A DNA stretch of 64,000 bases from UBA7672 sp044224605 (GTDB lineage Bacteria > Pseudomonadota > Alphaproteobacteria > Caulobacterales > Hyphomonadaceae): positions 1 to 64,000 of the forward strand of contig JBGAKC010000001.1 of the NCBI GenBank assembly GCA_044224605.1, given 5' to 3'. Shown here piece by piece: positions 43,855 to 51,823 of the stretch. The position numbers and the translations under genes are program-made. The notes beneath the pieces were generated by a model, which saw nothing but the letters and a program-made list of their open reading frames with translations, searched no databases and was not told the origin of the DNA. Every line of letters starts with the position of its first letter. Position 1 is the stretch's first letter.

Positions 43855-44459
43855 GCTGCGACCACGCCGCGGTCGCGCAGCCATTGCAGGAGTGGAAGAA
43901 GCGGCATTCCGAGAATGGAGAAATAATCGCCTTCGATGCGATCGAAGAGCAGTGCGCCCCTGCCCTCGACCTGATAGCAGCCGACGCTCTCGAAGGCTGC
44001 ATCGCCGACGGCGTCGAGATATTCCTCGAGGAAGGCGTCGGAGAAATTGCGAACGCGCAGGCGCGGTTGCGAGAGGTGACGCCAGACCGGCGCGCCGTCG
44101 ATGCAGGCGACGATGGCGGATTGCAGGATGTGCGTCTTGCCGCGCAGGCGTTTCAGGATGTCGCGGGCGGCCTCTCGCGTGTCGACCTTGTCGAGGCCCT
44201 GGCCATCGAGATCGAGCATCTGATCGCAGCCGAGCACGATGCCGCCATGCGAGATCGAGACCTTCAACGCCTTGGTTTCAGCCAGTAAATCCGCCTGTTT
44301 TGCAACACTAGCGCCCTCGGCGCGCAGCGCGTCCTTCAAGGCATCCTCATCCACGCCGGAACCGATCTGCTCGAAGATGAGGCCCGCCGCCTTCAGCACG
44401 GCCGCGCGGGATTTGCTTTTGGAAGCAAGGATCAGCCGGTTTTCGGGAGGCGTGCTCAC
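43851..44459 (-). CDS. maf: Maf nucleotide pyrophosphatase
   Basis: 202 residues. The start RLILASKSKSRAAVLKAAGL is diagnostic of Maf house-cleaning pyrophosphatases that remove non-canonical nucleotides and slow division or septation. A glutamate/aspartate-rich centre (GCDQMLDLDGQGLDKV) and FLEEYLDAVGD follow. Start overlaps the ppsR stop (ATGA). Confidence 0.92.
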   Translation of the reverse strand: MSTPPENRLILASKSKSRAAVLKAAGLIFEQIGSGVDEDALKDALRAEGASVAKQADLLAETKALKVSISHGGIVLGCDQMLDLDGQGLDKVDTREAARDILKRLRGKTHILQSAIVACIDGAPVWRHLSQPRLRVRNFSDAFLEEYLDAVGDAAFESVGCYQVEGRGALLFDRIEGDYFSILGMPLLPLLQWLRDRGVVAA

Positions 44460-45274
44460 CTGCCGTGTTCCTGGATGATGTTGAGGATGGCGGCGGCGGT
44501 TTCTTCGACCGAGCGGCGGCTAACGTCAATCGTCGGCCACTTCATGCGGGCGAACAGGCGGTTGGCCTCGGTTACCTCCTGCTGGACGATTTCCTCGTCT
44601 GCATAAGATGTGTCCGCCTGCTCGTTCAGCGACAGCAGGCGATGGCGGCGGATCTGCACAAGCCGGTCGGGCGAAATTTTCAACGCGACGACGAGTGGCG
44701 CGTTCGGCCCTGTGAGTATGTCGGGAACTTCGACGCCCGGGACGAGTGGGACGTTGGCGGCCTTCACGCCGCGGTTGCCGAGATAAACACAGGTCGGCGT
44801 CTTCGACGTGCGCGAAACGCCGACGAGCACGACATCGGCCTCGCGCAGGTCTTCGGTGTGCTGGCCGTCATCGTGCTGCAGCGCGAAGTTGATGGTCTCG
44901 ATGCGCTGGAAGTATTCGGCGTCGAGATGATACTGGCCGGCGACCTTGTGAGCCGATTTCAGGCCGAGATAGCGCGATAGCATGTTCACGGCGGCGTCGA
45001 TGACGGGGAGCGTCGGCGATCCAAGCTCCCGGCAACGTTCTTCGAGCCGCGCGCGCAGGTTCTCGTCGGTGATGGTGTAGAGCACGACGCCGGGCGCGTT
45101 CTCGATTTCCTTGAGCACGCGCTCAAGCTGCTTCGGGCTGCGCACCAGGTAATAATTGTGTTCGAGCGGGGCGATGTTGTCGAACTGCGCACAGGCCGCG
45201 CGCATCACCGCATTGAGCGTTTCGCCGGTCGAATCCGAGACCAGGTGCACGTTGAAATAGGTCTCGAGCGTCAT
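44456..45274 (-). CDS. ppsR: PEP synthase/pyruvate phosphate dikinase regulatory protein
   Basis: 272 residues. A bifunctional kinase/phosphorylase of the PDRP/PPSR family (RP001/DUF299) that switches the phosphotransferase by ADP-dependent phosphorylation. It begins FNVHLVSDSTGETLNAVMRA and has the P-loop VLVGVSRTSKTPTCVYLG. It is the gene that flanks the chromosomal origin in Caulobacter and Rickettsia. ATG 45274 fits the family; the reading to 45358 would run into oriC. Confidence 0.93.
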   Translation of the reverse strand: MTLETYFNVHLVSDSTGETLNAVMRAACAQFDNIAPLEHNYYLVRSPKQLERVLKEIENAPGVVLYTITDENLRARLEERCRELGSPTLPVIDAAVNMLSRYLGLKSAHKVAGQYHLDAEYFQRIETINFALQHDDGQHTEDLREADVVLVGVSRTSKTPTCVYLGNRGVKAANVPLVPGVEVPDILTGPNAPLVVALKISPDRLVQIRRHRLLSLNEQADTSYADEEIVQQEVTEANRLFARMKWPTIDVSRRSVEETAAAILNIIQEHGR

Positions 45275-45452
45275 GTCCCGGCTTTGTGGAGTTTCACACC
45301 AGGTTTTCCAATACCGCTGGGAGTGGATTGTGGACAAGCTGAGGGTCGGATTCCCCACACGACTCGCTCACACCGTGAGTCACAGGTGGAGAGCGTGGAG
45401 AAGACTCACGAAATTGGCGCCCACGAGTCGAGGCCAGGGGACTCGACTCTCG

Positions 45453-45468
45453 TTAAGGTGTTGTTAAC
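45453..45468 (+). promoter_or_regulatory. CtrA box 1 in oriC
   Basis: TTAAGGTGTTGTTAAC is an exact TTAA-N7-TTAAC match. CtrA bound at such boxes blocks replication initiation in Caulobacter. Confidence 0.8.
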
Positions 45469-45475
45469 GAAGGCC

Positions 45476-45491
45476 TTAACGAGAGGTTAAC
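45476..45491 (+). promoter_or_regulatory. CtrA box 2 in oriC
   Basis: TTAACGAGAGGTTAAC is a second exact match, eight bases after box 1. Together four evenly spaced TTAA words allow cooperative binding. Confidence 0.8.
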
Positions 45492-45653
45492 CTGCGCGAG
45501 CCTGTCGGAACGTAGCAAGATTCTCGGTGAGTGGCTGTGTGGAGCGTTTGGGGAGAGCGCGTTGCCACTACTTATGAACCGACTAAACACCACCAAAGAC
45601 TCTTAGATTCAGATTCAAGATAAGAAGACTCTTCTTCCTCCGCCGGGTGATGT

Positions 45654-46685
45654 GTGAACGACAGAAGATTGCTTAGAGTGCTCAACGGCGAACGGATCGA
45701 TCCCGTTCCTGTCTGGATGATGCGTCAGGCGGGACGGCATCTTCCCGAATATCGTGAGCTGCGAGCGCGCGCGCGCGATTTCCTGGATTTCTGCTATTCC
45801 CCTTCCCTCGCAGCAGAAGCGACGCTGCAGCCGGTTCGCCGCTATGGAATGGATGGCGCGATCCTGTTTGCCGACATCCTGCTGGTGCTCGACGCCATGG
45901 GGCGAAATGTTCGCTTTGTGGAAGGTGAAGGCCCGCGCGTCGATCCCGCGACGAAGGCGAAGGATCTCGCTAGTGTGCCAATGGAGAAGATTCTCGCGCG
46001 TCTTGCGCCTGTGGGTGAGACGGTTGAGCGGGTTCGTTCCAGTCTCGACGCATCCACGACGCTGATCGGGTTTGCCGGATCGCCCTGGACGGTCGGTGTC
46101 TATGCCATCGAAGGACGTGGCGGCACGGATAAGGCCGATGCGCGGAAGTTCGGTTATGAACATCCTGCGGAACTCGACGGCATGCTGGATCAGCTTGTCG
46201 AGGCGAGCGCGCACTACCTGCTGATGCAGGCGAAGGCCGGCGCAGATGCGCTGATGCTGTTCGAAAGCTGGGCCGAAGGTCTACCGGAAGACGCTTTCCA
46301 GCGCTGGGTGATCGGACCGACTGCGAAACTCGTACAACGCGTGCGGGCGCTGGGCGTGAAACAACCGATCATCGGTTTCCCGCGTGGAGCGGGAGCGCTT
46401 GTGCTGGATTACGCGGAAAAAACCGGCGTGAACGCGGTCGGCCTCGACACGGCAATCCCGTTGCAGCGGATTTCCGCGATGCTGCCCAAGGGCGTGGCTG
46501 TGCAGGGAAATCTCGATCCCATGCGGCTTGTCGCCGGCGGGCCGGGGCTGGAGACGCGGGTGCGCGAGATCATCACGGCCCTCAAAGGGCGGCCGCATAT
46601 CTTCAATCTCGGCCATGGCGTTACGCCTGAAACGCCCATTTCCAATGTGGAAATGGTGCTCCGCACGATCCGGAGCATGACTTGA
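45654..46685 (+). CDS. hemE: Uroporphyrinogen decarboxylase
   Basis: 343 residues. Haem synthesis enzyme with the diagnostic PVWMMRQAGRHLPEYRELRA, then DILLVLDAMG and GFAGSPWTVGVYAIEG, and the C-terminal FNLGHGVTPETP signature. It starts at a GTG with no strong ribosome site. Its position next to oriC is conserved. The stop overlaps the TTG start of hemH. Confidence 0.96.
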   Translation: MNDRRLLRVLNGERIDPVPVWMMRQAGRHLPEYRELRARARDFLDFCYSPSLAAEATLQPVRRYGMDGAILFADILLVLDAMGRNVRFVEGEGPRVDPATKAKDLASVPMEKILARLAPVGETVERVRSSLDASTTLIGFAGSPWTVGVYAIEGRGGTDKADARKFGYEHPAELDGMLDQLVEASAHYLLMQAKAGADALMLFESWAEGLPEDAFQRWVIGPTAKLVQRVRALGVKQPIIGFPRGAGALVLDYAEKTGVNAVGLDTAIPLQRISAMLPKGVAVQGNLDPMRLVAGGPGLETRVREIITALKGRPHIFNLGHGVTPETPISNVEMVLRTIRSMT

Positions 46686-47743
46686 GTCTCAATCATTCCA
46701 GCGACAAGATCGCCGTTGTCCTGTTCAATCTAGGCGGGCCTGACGGGCCTGACGACGTGCAGCCTTTCCTGAAAAACCTCTTCAGCGATCCTGCGATCAT
46801 CCGCTCGCCAGCCCCCGTTCGGTTCTTCGTGTCGCGCCTGATCTCGAAGACGCGTGCGCCGTCGGCGCGAGAGAACTATGCACGAATGGGCGGCGGCTCT
46901 CCCTTGCTTCCGGAAACGAAGAAACAGGCGGCGGCGCTCGATGCTGAGCTGGAAAAACGTGGGCGCAATGCGAAGAGCTTTATCGCGATGCGCTACTGGA
47001 AGCCTTTTGCCGCTGATGCCGTGCGCGAAGTTCTCGCGTGGGGCGCGACGAGGGTCGTTCTGCTTCCGCTCTATCCGCAGTTTTCCACAACCACGACGGC
47101 ATCGTCGCTGAAATCCTGGAAGGACGCGCGCGGTCCTGATGGCGTCGCTGTGTGCTGCTATCCCGACACGCCGAAATTTCTTGAAGCGCACGCGCGTAAG
47201 CTGATTGGCGCATGGGAAGCGGCCGGAAAGCCTGCGAATGTGCGTTGCCTCCTGTCGGCGCACGGTCTGCCCGAAATCGTCGTGAAGTCGGGTGATCCCT
47301 ACCAGTGGCAGGTCGAGCGCACAGCTGCCGCGTTGAAGCCATTGCTGCCGGCCGATTGGGAGGTCGAAATCTGCTACCAGTCGCGCGTGGGTCCGCTGAA
47401 ATGGATCGGGCCTGCAACGGACGCTTCGATCGAAAAGGCGGCGCGCGAGGGCAAGGCGATCCTGCTTTCGCCGATCGCGTTCGTCTCCGAGCACATCGAG
47501 ACGCTGGTCGAACTCGACATCGAATACAAACACTTCGCCGACAAGCTGGGCGCGAAGAGCTACATCCGCGCCCCTGCCCTCGGGGTCGACGAAGGCTTCA
47601 TCGGCACGCTGGCCGACCTGGTCGAGCAATCGCTGGCCGACCCGGACAAATCGCCGGTGCGCTCGTCCTGCGGGGGCCGGATCTGTCCCACCAACTGGCG
47701 CGACTGTCCGAACCGGCGAATGGCGGCTACCAAGGACGCCTAG
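46682..47743 (+). CDS. hemH: Ferrochelatase
   Basis: 353 residues. Inserts iron into protoporphyrin. Conserved FNLGGPDGPDDVQPFLKNLF, catalytic His in LLSAHGLPE and Glu in AFVSEHIETL are present. The C-terminus has SSCGGRICPTNWRDCPN, cysteines that resemble the iron-sulphur ligands found in Caulobacter ferrochelatase. Translation begins at TTG overlapping the hemE stop. Confidence 0.95.
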   Translation: MSLNHSSDKIAVVLFNLGGPDGPDDVQPFLKNLFSDPAIIRSPAPVRFFVSRLISKTRAPSARENYARMGGGSPLLPETKKQAAALDAELEKRGRNAKSFIAMRYWKPFAADAVREVLAWGATRVVLLPLYPQFSTTTTASSLKSWKDARGPDGVAVCCYPDTPKFLEAHARKLIGAWEAAGKPANVRCLLSAHGLPEIVVKSGDPYQWQVERTAAALKPLLPADWEVEICYQSRVGPLKWIGPATDASIEKAAREGKAILLSPIAFVSEHIETLVELDIEYKHFADKLGAKSYIRAPALGVDEGFIGTLADLVEQSLADPDKSPVRSSCGGRICPTNWRDCPNRRMAATKDA

Positions 47744-47754
47744 GGAATTGCACC

Positions 47755-48186
47755 ATGTATGACTGGTTCCGGGCTATCCACATCATCGCGGTCATCGCCT
47801 GGATGGCAGGGATGCTGATCTATCCGCGTCTGCTGGTCTATCGGCTGGAGGCGCAGGGCGACGAACGTTTCGAGACCGCAATGGACAAGGCGGCGGACTC
47901 GACACGGAAGATCATCGTGAACCCGACGATGATCTTGGTCTGGCTGCTCGGACTCGCTCTGATCGGGAACAATTGGCAATTCTATATTACCCAGGTGTGG
48001 TTCTGGGGAAAAATCGTGCTGGTTCTTGGATTGTCCGGCTTCCATGGTTATCTGATCGGCTTGGGCAAGAAGATCCGGGCCGGCGAGCGTCCGATCGAGC
48101 CGAAGAAGCTCCGCATGCTCAACGAGATACCCATGGTGATTGCCATTTTCGCAGTCATCCTGGTCGTCGTTCAGCCCTTCTCCTGA
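47755..48186 (+). CDS. hemJ: Protoporphyrinogen oxidase HemJ
   Basis: 143 residues with four membrane helices. HemJ oxidises protoporphyrinogen in most alphaproteobacteria. Typical words are FRAIHIIAVIAWMAGMLIYP (with the conserved histidine), RLLVYRLEA, and FWGKIVLVLGLSGFHGYLIG. ATG 47755 lies 11 bases after hemH stop. The haem operon hemE-hemH-hemJ leads into rho. Confidence 0.93.
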   Translation: MYDWFRAIHIIAVIAWMAGMLIYPRLLVYRLEAQGDERFETAMDKAADSTRKIIVNPTMILVWLLGLALIGNNWQFYITQVWFWGKIVLVLGLSGFHGYLIGLGKKIRAGERPIEPKKLRMLNEIPMVIAIFAVILVVVQPFS

Positions 48187-48219
48187 GCCCATCCAGACCC
48201 AGAGTCCGGCCATTTCCGC

Positions 48220-48248
48220 TTGACCCGTCAGGGTTTTGGCGGTCTAAA
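48220..48248 (+). promoter_or_regulatory. Putative rho promoter
   Basis: TTGACC (48220-48225) and TCTAAA (48243-48248) are 17 bases apart, matching a sigma-70 promoter. The transcript would carry a C-rich leader of about 100 bases. Confidence 0.55.
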
Positions 48249-48250
48249 AC

Positions 48251-48340
48251 CAGCCGTCGACCGTCCGGCCGGCATCCCTTCTCCCATTTGTCCTTCAGAC
48301 CCAGGCGCCTCGCGCCATCTCCAGGGCAAACCACAACCGA
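48251..48340 (+). promoter_or_regulatory. C-rich rho leader (possible rut region)
   Basis: In these 90 bases I count 40 C and 19 G, an excess of C over G on the transcript strand. Rho binds such unstructured C-rich RNA, so this leader could be a self-termination site. No stable hairpin was seen. Confidence 0.4.
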
Positions 48341-48354
48341 AATGTACGTAACCA

Positions 48355-49650
48355 ATGACTGATGACGTCACCGAAGCGCACGAGCATGAGCGCGTGCTGC
48401 TGAACGACCTCAAGAAGAAAACACCCGGCGAACTGCTCGCCATGGCCGAGGAGCTCGAGGTCGAAGGCGCCTCGCTTCTCTCCAAGCAGGAATTGATGTT
48501 CGCCGTTCTCAAGGAGCTGGCTGAGCGCGAGGTCGAGATTATCGGCGTCGGCGTGATAGAAGTCCTCCCCGACGGGTTCGGCTTCATGCGCTCGCCGCAA
48601 TCGAACTACCTGGCTGGCCCGGACGACATCTACGTCTCGCCCCAGCAGATCCGGAAAATGGGCCTTCGTACTGGCGATACCGTGGAAGGCACGATCCGCG
48701 GACCGCGGGATGGCGAGCGCTACTTCGCCCTCGTCCGCGTCTCGACGGTCAACTTCGAGGATCCCGAGCGCGCTCGCCACAAGGTGCCGTTCGACAACCT
48801 CACCCCGCTCTATCCGGACAAGCGGCTGTCGATGGAGCCCAAAGATCCGACCAAGAAGGACCGGTCGGGCCGCGTGATCGACATCGTGGCTCCCATCGGG
48901 AAGGGCCAGCGGGCGCTAATCGTGGCGCCGCCCCGCACCGGTAAGACCGTCCTCCTGCAGAACATCGCGCAGTCGGTCGCCGAAAATCACCCCGAATGCT
49001 ACCTGATCGTGCTCCTCATCGACGAACGTCCCGAGGAAGTCACCGACATGCAACGCTCGGTGAAGGGCGAGGTCATCTCCTCCACCTTCGACGAACCAGC
49101 CTCGCGCCACGTCGCCGTTGCGGAAATGGTCATCGAGAAGGCCAAGCGTCTCGCCGAGCACGGCCGCGACGTTGTGATCCTGCTCGACTCCATCACGCGC
49201 CTTGGCCGAGCCTACAACACGGTCGTCCCCTCCTCCGGCAAGGTTCTGACCGGCGGTGTCGACGCCAACGCGCTGCAGAAACCGAAGCGCTTCTTCGGCG
49301 CCGCGCGTAACCTTGAGGAAGGCGGCTCGCTGACCATCATCGCCACAGCCCTCATCGAAACGGGCTCGCGGATGGACGAGGTCATCTTCGAGGAATTCAA
49401 GGGTACGGGTAACTCCGAGATCATCCTCGACCGCAAAGTCTCGGACAAACGCGTCTTCCCGGCGATCGACATCCTCAAGTCGGGCACGCGGAAGGAAGAG
49501 CTGCTTACCGACCAGAAGGAGCTGCAGAAGATCTATATCCTGCGCCGCATCCTCAACCCGATGGGCGCGCAAGATGCGATCGAGTTCCTGCTCGACAAGA
49601 TCAAGCAGACCAAGACCAACGCCGAATTCTTCCAGGCGATGAACAACTAG
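48355..49650 (+). CDS. rho: Transcription termination factor Rho
   Basis: 431 residues. The N-terminal RNA-binding domain has the RNP1-like GVIEVLPDGFGFMRSP, and the helicase core has Walker A VAPPRTGKTVLLQNIAQ and Walker B VILLDSITRLGRAYN with the QPKRFFGAARN-like secondary RNA loop. It follows the haem operon as in relatives. The start has no clear ribosome site and lies inside the end of a six-codon reading frame (ATG at 48342). Confidence 0.96.
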   Translation: MTDDVTEAHEHERVLLNDLKKKTPGELLAMAEELEVEGASLLSKQELMFAVLKELAEREVEIIGVGVIEVLPDGFGFMRSPQSNYLAGPDDIYVSPQQIRKMGLRTGDTVEGTIRGPRDGERYFALVRVSTVNFEDPERARHKVPFDNLTPLYPDKRLSMEPKDPTKKDRSGRVIDIVAPIGKGQRALIVAPPRTGKTVLLQNIAQSVAENHPECYLIVLLIDERPEEVTDMQRSVKGEVISSTFDEPASRHVAVAEMVIEKAKRLAEHGRDVVILLDSITRLGRAYNTVVPSSGKVLTGGVDANALQKPKRFFGAARNLEEGGSLTIIATALIETGSRMDEVIFEEFKGTGNSEIILDRKVSDKRVFPAIDILKSGTRKEELLTDQKELQKIYILRRILNPMGAQDAIEFLLDKIKQTKTNAEFFQAMNN

Positions 49651-49692
49651 GCCCCAGGGCCGTAAGGTCTGAACAAGTCCTTGCTGACATGA

Positions 49693-49730
49693 AAACCCCG
49701 CCTCCAGACCGGAGGCGGGGTTTCTGTTTA
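49693..49730 (+). terminator. Rho-independent terminator after rho
   Basis: AAACCCCGCCTCC (49693-49705) pairs perfectly with GGAGGCGGGGTTT (49711-49723) around a five-base loop, followed by TTTCTGTTTA. Confidence 0.9.
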
Positions 49731-49740
49731 TCTCTTTCCG

Positions 49741-49938
49741 TCAGCCTGCCAGCGCTTCGTGCCGCCGCACGATCCTTGGTCTCATCCGCTCTTCCGTCGG
49801 AGGCTCTGCCCGCGCCGCCGGTCTTTCCACTCCTGCCAGTCCCAGTCTCGTCCTCAGTTCCTCGATCGACAGTACCCGGTTGCTCCTTCCTGTTTCTGCT
49901 TGTTGTGATTGCGCCGCCTGCTCGTAGGTCATCTGCAT
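49741..49938 (-). CDS. Small protein of unknown function
   Basis: 65 residues from ATG 49938, which has AAGGA seven bases upstream. It is glutamine-rich at the start (MTYEQAAQSQQAETGR), has a small hydrophobic patch VLSIEELRTRLGLAGVE and a basic end (RPRIVRRHEALAG), possibly partly disordered and DNA- or RNA-binding. It is divergent from the RHH-like gene and shares its upstream region. Confidence 0.5.
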   Translation of the reverse strand: MQMTYEQAAQSQQAETGRSNRVLSIEELRTRLGLAGVERPAARAEPPTEERMRPRIVRRHEALAG

Positions 49939-50006
49939 TCTGCAGTCCTTCACTTACGCCGATAAGACGACTATCAGAGCAGCTAGTTACCAAAGCACGA
50001 ACGTAT

Positions 50007-50024
50007 TTGGTACCGTGGTACCAA
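50007..50024. promoter_or_regulatory. Perfect palindrome (likely operator)
   Basis: TTGGTACC-GT-GGTACCAA is a perfect 18-base palindrome 12 bases upstream of the small RHH-like gene, with an additional TTACCAAA half-like word at 49986. Its place fits autorepression. Confidence 0.7.
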
Positions 50025-50036
50025 GGTAGAGAACAA

Positions 50037-50288
50037 ATGGCGGACTACGAGACGGAACGCACGCAAACAGGGGTCAGAATTTCGACGCCGGTGCTGAAAG
50101 TTCTTCGCGCCCTGGCCGATTACAAGAACATGAGCCTCGGGGAACTCGTCGAAGGCGTCATGTTGCACGCCTTCGACAACAAGACGCCGTTCTCGAAGGA
50201 GACGCTGCGGGTGGTCGCACAGTTGCGTGAAGTCTATGGCCTCGAGCTGACCAGCGCCGACGCGGGCGCGGTGAAGAAGGACAAGTGA
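50037..50288 (+). CDS. Small ribbon-helix-helix-like protein
   Basis: 83 residues. A short first strand GVRISTPVLKVLRALADYKN, followed by the SLGELVEGVMLHAFDN helix, resembles the ribbon-helix-helix fold of CopG-type repressors. The remainder is charged. A perfect palindrome immediately upstream suggests it represses its own gene. No toxin gene is adjacent, so it is not an obvious toxin-antitoxin pair. Function is inferred, not established. Confidence 0.6.
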   Translation: MADYETERTQTGVRISTPVLKVLRALADYKNMSLGELVEGVMLHAFDNKTPFSKETLRVVAQLREVYGLELTSADAGAVKKDK

Positions 50289-50348
50289 CCCTCCCCTTCC
50301 GCGCGAGGGCTCAAGTCCTTGCGCTCCGGCCATGCTAGGACCCGCGCC

Positions 50349-50957
50349 ATGGAAACCCGCCGCCTGTTCGTTACCGAAATCTATCGCACCACGCTGGGCG
50401 GCATCGCCGGGCTGAATGCCGACCTGCTCGACGCCGCGAAGATGCTGGCGAAGGAGGACAAGGCCGGGCGGGCCTGGTGCAGGGAGAACGGGTATCCGGG
50501 CTACACCTCCTATTCCTCGCTCGACGACCTGCCGCAGCGGGCGACGTGCTTCGAGCAGCTTATCCGCTTGATGAAGCCCCATGCCGAGCAGTTCGCCGAC
50601 CGGCTGCAGATGGACCTGCGCGGCAAGCGGCTGAAGCTGGACAACATCTGGGTCAACGTGCTCGAGCCGGGGGGCTCGCACTCGGGACATATCCACCCGC
50701 ACTGCGTCCTTTCCGGCACCTACTATGTCCGCGTGCCGGACGGGGCATCATCGCTGAAGTTCGAGGACCCGCGCCTGCCGATGATGATGGCGGCGCCGGC
50801 GCCGCGGGAGGATGCGGACGAGGAACATCGCCGTTTCATCTACGAGACGCCGAAGGCTGGGGACCTGCTCCTGTGGGAGAGCTGGCTCCGCCACGAGGTG
50901 CCCCCGAACCGGGCTGCCTCGCAGCGGGTTAGCGTGAGCTTCAACTACCGGGTCTGA
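50349..50957 (+). CDS. Putative 2OG-Fe(II) oxygenase (TIGR02466-like)
   Basis: 202 residues. Motifs NIWVNVLEPGGSHSGHIHPH, CVLSGTYYVRVPDG, LKFEDPRLPMM and LLLWESWLRHEVPPN place the metal-binding histidines and the oxoglutarate-binding arginine (ASQRVSVSFNYRV) in the pattern of the TIGR02466 family of predicted non-haem dioxygenases. The substrate is not known. It is a single gene in a stretch with no operon partner. Confidence 0.8.
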   Translation: METRRLFVTEIYRTTLGGIAGLNADLLDAAKMLAKEDKAGRAWCRENGYPGYTSYSSLDDLPQRATCFEQLIRLMKPHAEQFADRLQMDLRGKRLKLDNIWVNVLEPGGSHSGHIHPHCVLSGTYYVRVPDGASSLKFEDPRLPMMMAAPAPREDADEEHRRFIYETPKAGDLLLWESWLRHEVPPNRAASQRVSVSFNYRV

Positions 50958-51034
50958 CGCCCTCCCCTCCCCTGTTCTGGCGATACCGAAAACGGGCGGA
51001 ATCGTTACCCGGGGGTTAAGGCGCGAGGGCCCTG

Positions 51035-51721
51035 TCAGGCCAGGTTTTTCCGGAAGAAATCGAGCGTACGCTTGTTGGCCGTTGTGGCGTCGCCGGCGTG
51101 GTAGTGCTTGCCGCCGTGCCGGGCGAAGGCGTGGTCGCGGCCGGGATACCAATACAACTGGAAGTTGGGGCTGGTGAGGCCGGCCTTCATCTTGGCCTGG
51201 CTGTCTTTCGAGACGAAACCATCCTCCTCGGCAATGTGGAGCAGGACCGGTTTCTTCGCCTTCCCCGCTTCGCCGAGATAGTTGTCGATACCGACGCCGT
51301 AATAGCCGACAGACGCGTCGATGCTGGTGCGCGTGCCCGTCAGGTAGGCCAGCAGGCCGCCGAGGCAGTAGCCGACGGCGCCCACTTTCGAATGGCCCTG
51401 CGCGCGGACCCAGTCGATCGTCGAGGTGATGTCCTCGATGCCTTTGTCGACGTTGAACGCCTTGAAGTAGGAGAAGGCCTTCTCCCATTCGGCGTCTGTC
51501 TGGTCGGTGATGTCGATGCCGGGCTCGATGCGCCAGAACAGGTCCGGCGCTACCGCGGTATAACCCTGCTCGGCGAGTGAATCGGCGATGTCCCGCATCA
51601 CTTTGTTGACGCCGAAAATCTCCTGGATGACCACGACGGCTGGACCACTCCTGGTCTTACCGTCGGCGACATAGGCGCCGAAGGATCCGTCCTTGCCCTG
51701 AATGGTCACGCGGCGGCCCAT
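51035..51721 (-). CDS. Dienelactone hydrolase family protein
   Basis: 228 residues. The Cys nucleophile lies in GAVGYCLGGLLAYL, the Asp in HIAEEDGFV and the His in PGRDHAFAR. VVIQEIFGVNKVMRDIADSL is family-typical. It hydrolyses dienelactone or similar esters; the precise substrate is unknown. ATG 51721 begins the first strand. It is divergent from mnmE, about 100 bases apart. Confidence 0.88.
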   Translation of the reverse strand: MGRRVTIQGKDGSFGAYVADGKTRSGPAVVVIQEIFGVNKVMRDIADSLAEQGYTAVAPDLFWRIEPGIDITDQTDAEWEKAFSYFKAFNVDKGIEDITSTIDWVRAQGHSKVGAVGYCLGGLLAYLTGTRTSIDASVGYYGVGIDNYLGEAGKAKKPVLLHIAEEDGFVSKDSQAKMKAGLTSPNFQLYWYPGRDHAFARHGGKHYHAGDATTANKRTLDFFRKNLA

Positions 51722-51823
51722 TGTCTTGCTCCTGTTCTGGATTGTTGGCGGGGTGAGTTGTAGTGCTCGGCCGTGACGGAACAAGCCGAAGCCGGCGGTA
51801 TGACCGGTCCTACCCGGAGATTT

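Larger units (their letters stand above)
45275..45653. other. Presumed chromosomal replication origin (oriC)
   Basis: 379 bases between ppsR and hemE, the position of the origin in Caulobacter and relatives. It contains two perfect CtrA boxes, twelve GANTC methylation sites (45349-45631), DnaA-like boxes (TTGTCCACA on the minus strand at 45329-45337; TCCACA cores also at 45285 and 45538) and TCCCCA hexamers (45352; minus strand 45549). The right part (45569-45633) is AT-rich and suits the unwinding element. It also holds the hemE promoter region (TTGCCA at 45562 and TAAACA at 45584). The start of replication has not been measured. Confidence 0.85.

Noticed and set aside
49689..50036. N-terminal extension of the RHH-like protein
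   Set aside because: It crosses the rho terminator and the operator palindrome; composition is unlike the C-terminal part.
50037..50957. Toxin-antitoxin pair formed by the RHH-like gene and the following dioxygenase
   Set aside because: The next gene is a clear 2OG-Fe(II) oxygenase of normal size, not a toxin, and the spacing is 60 bases.
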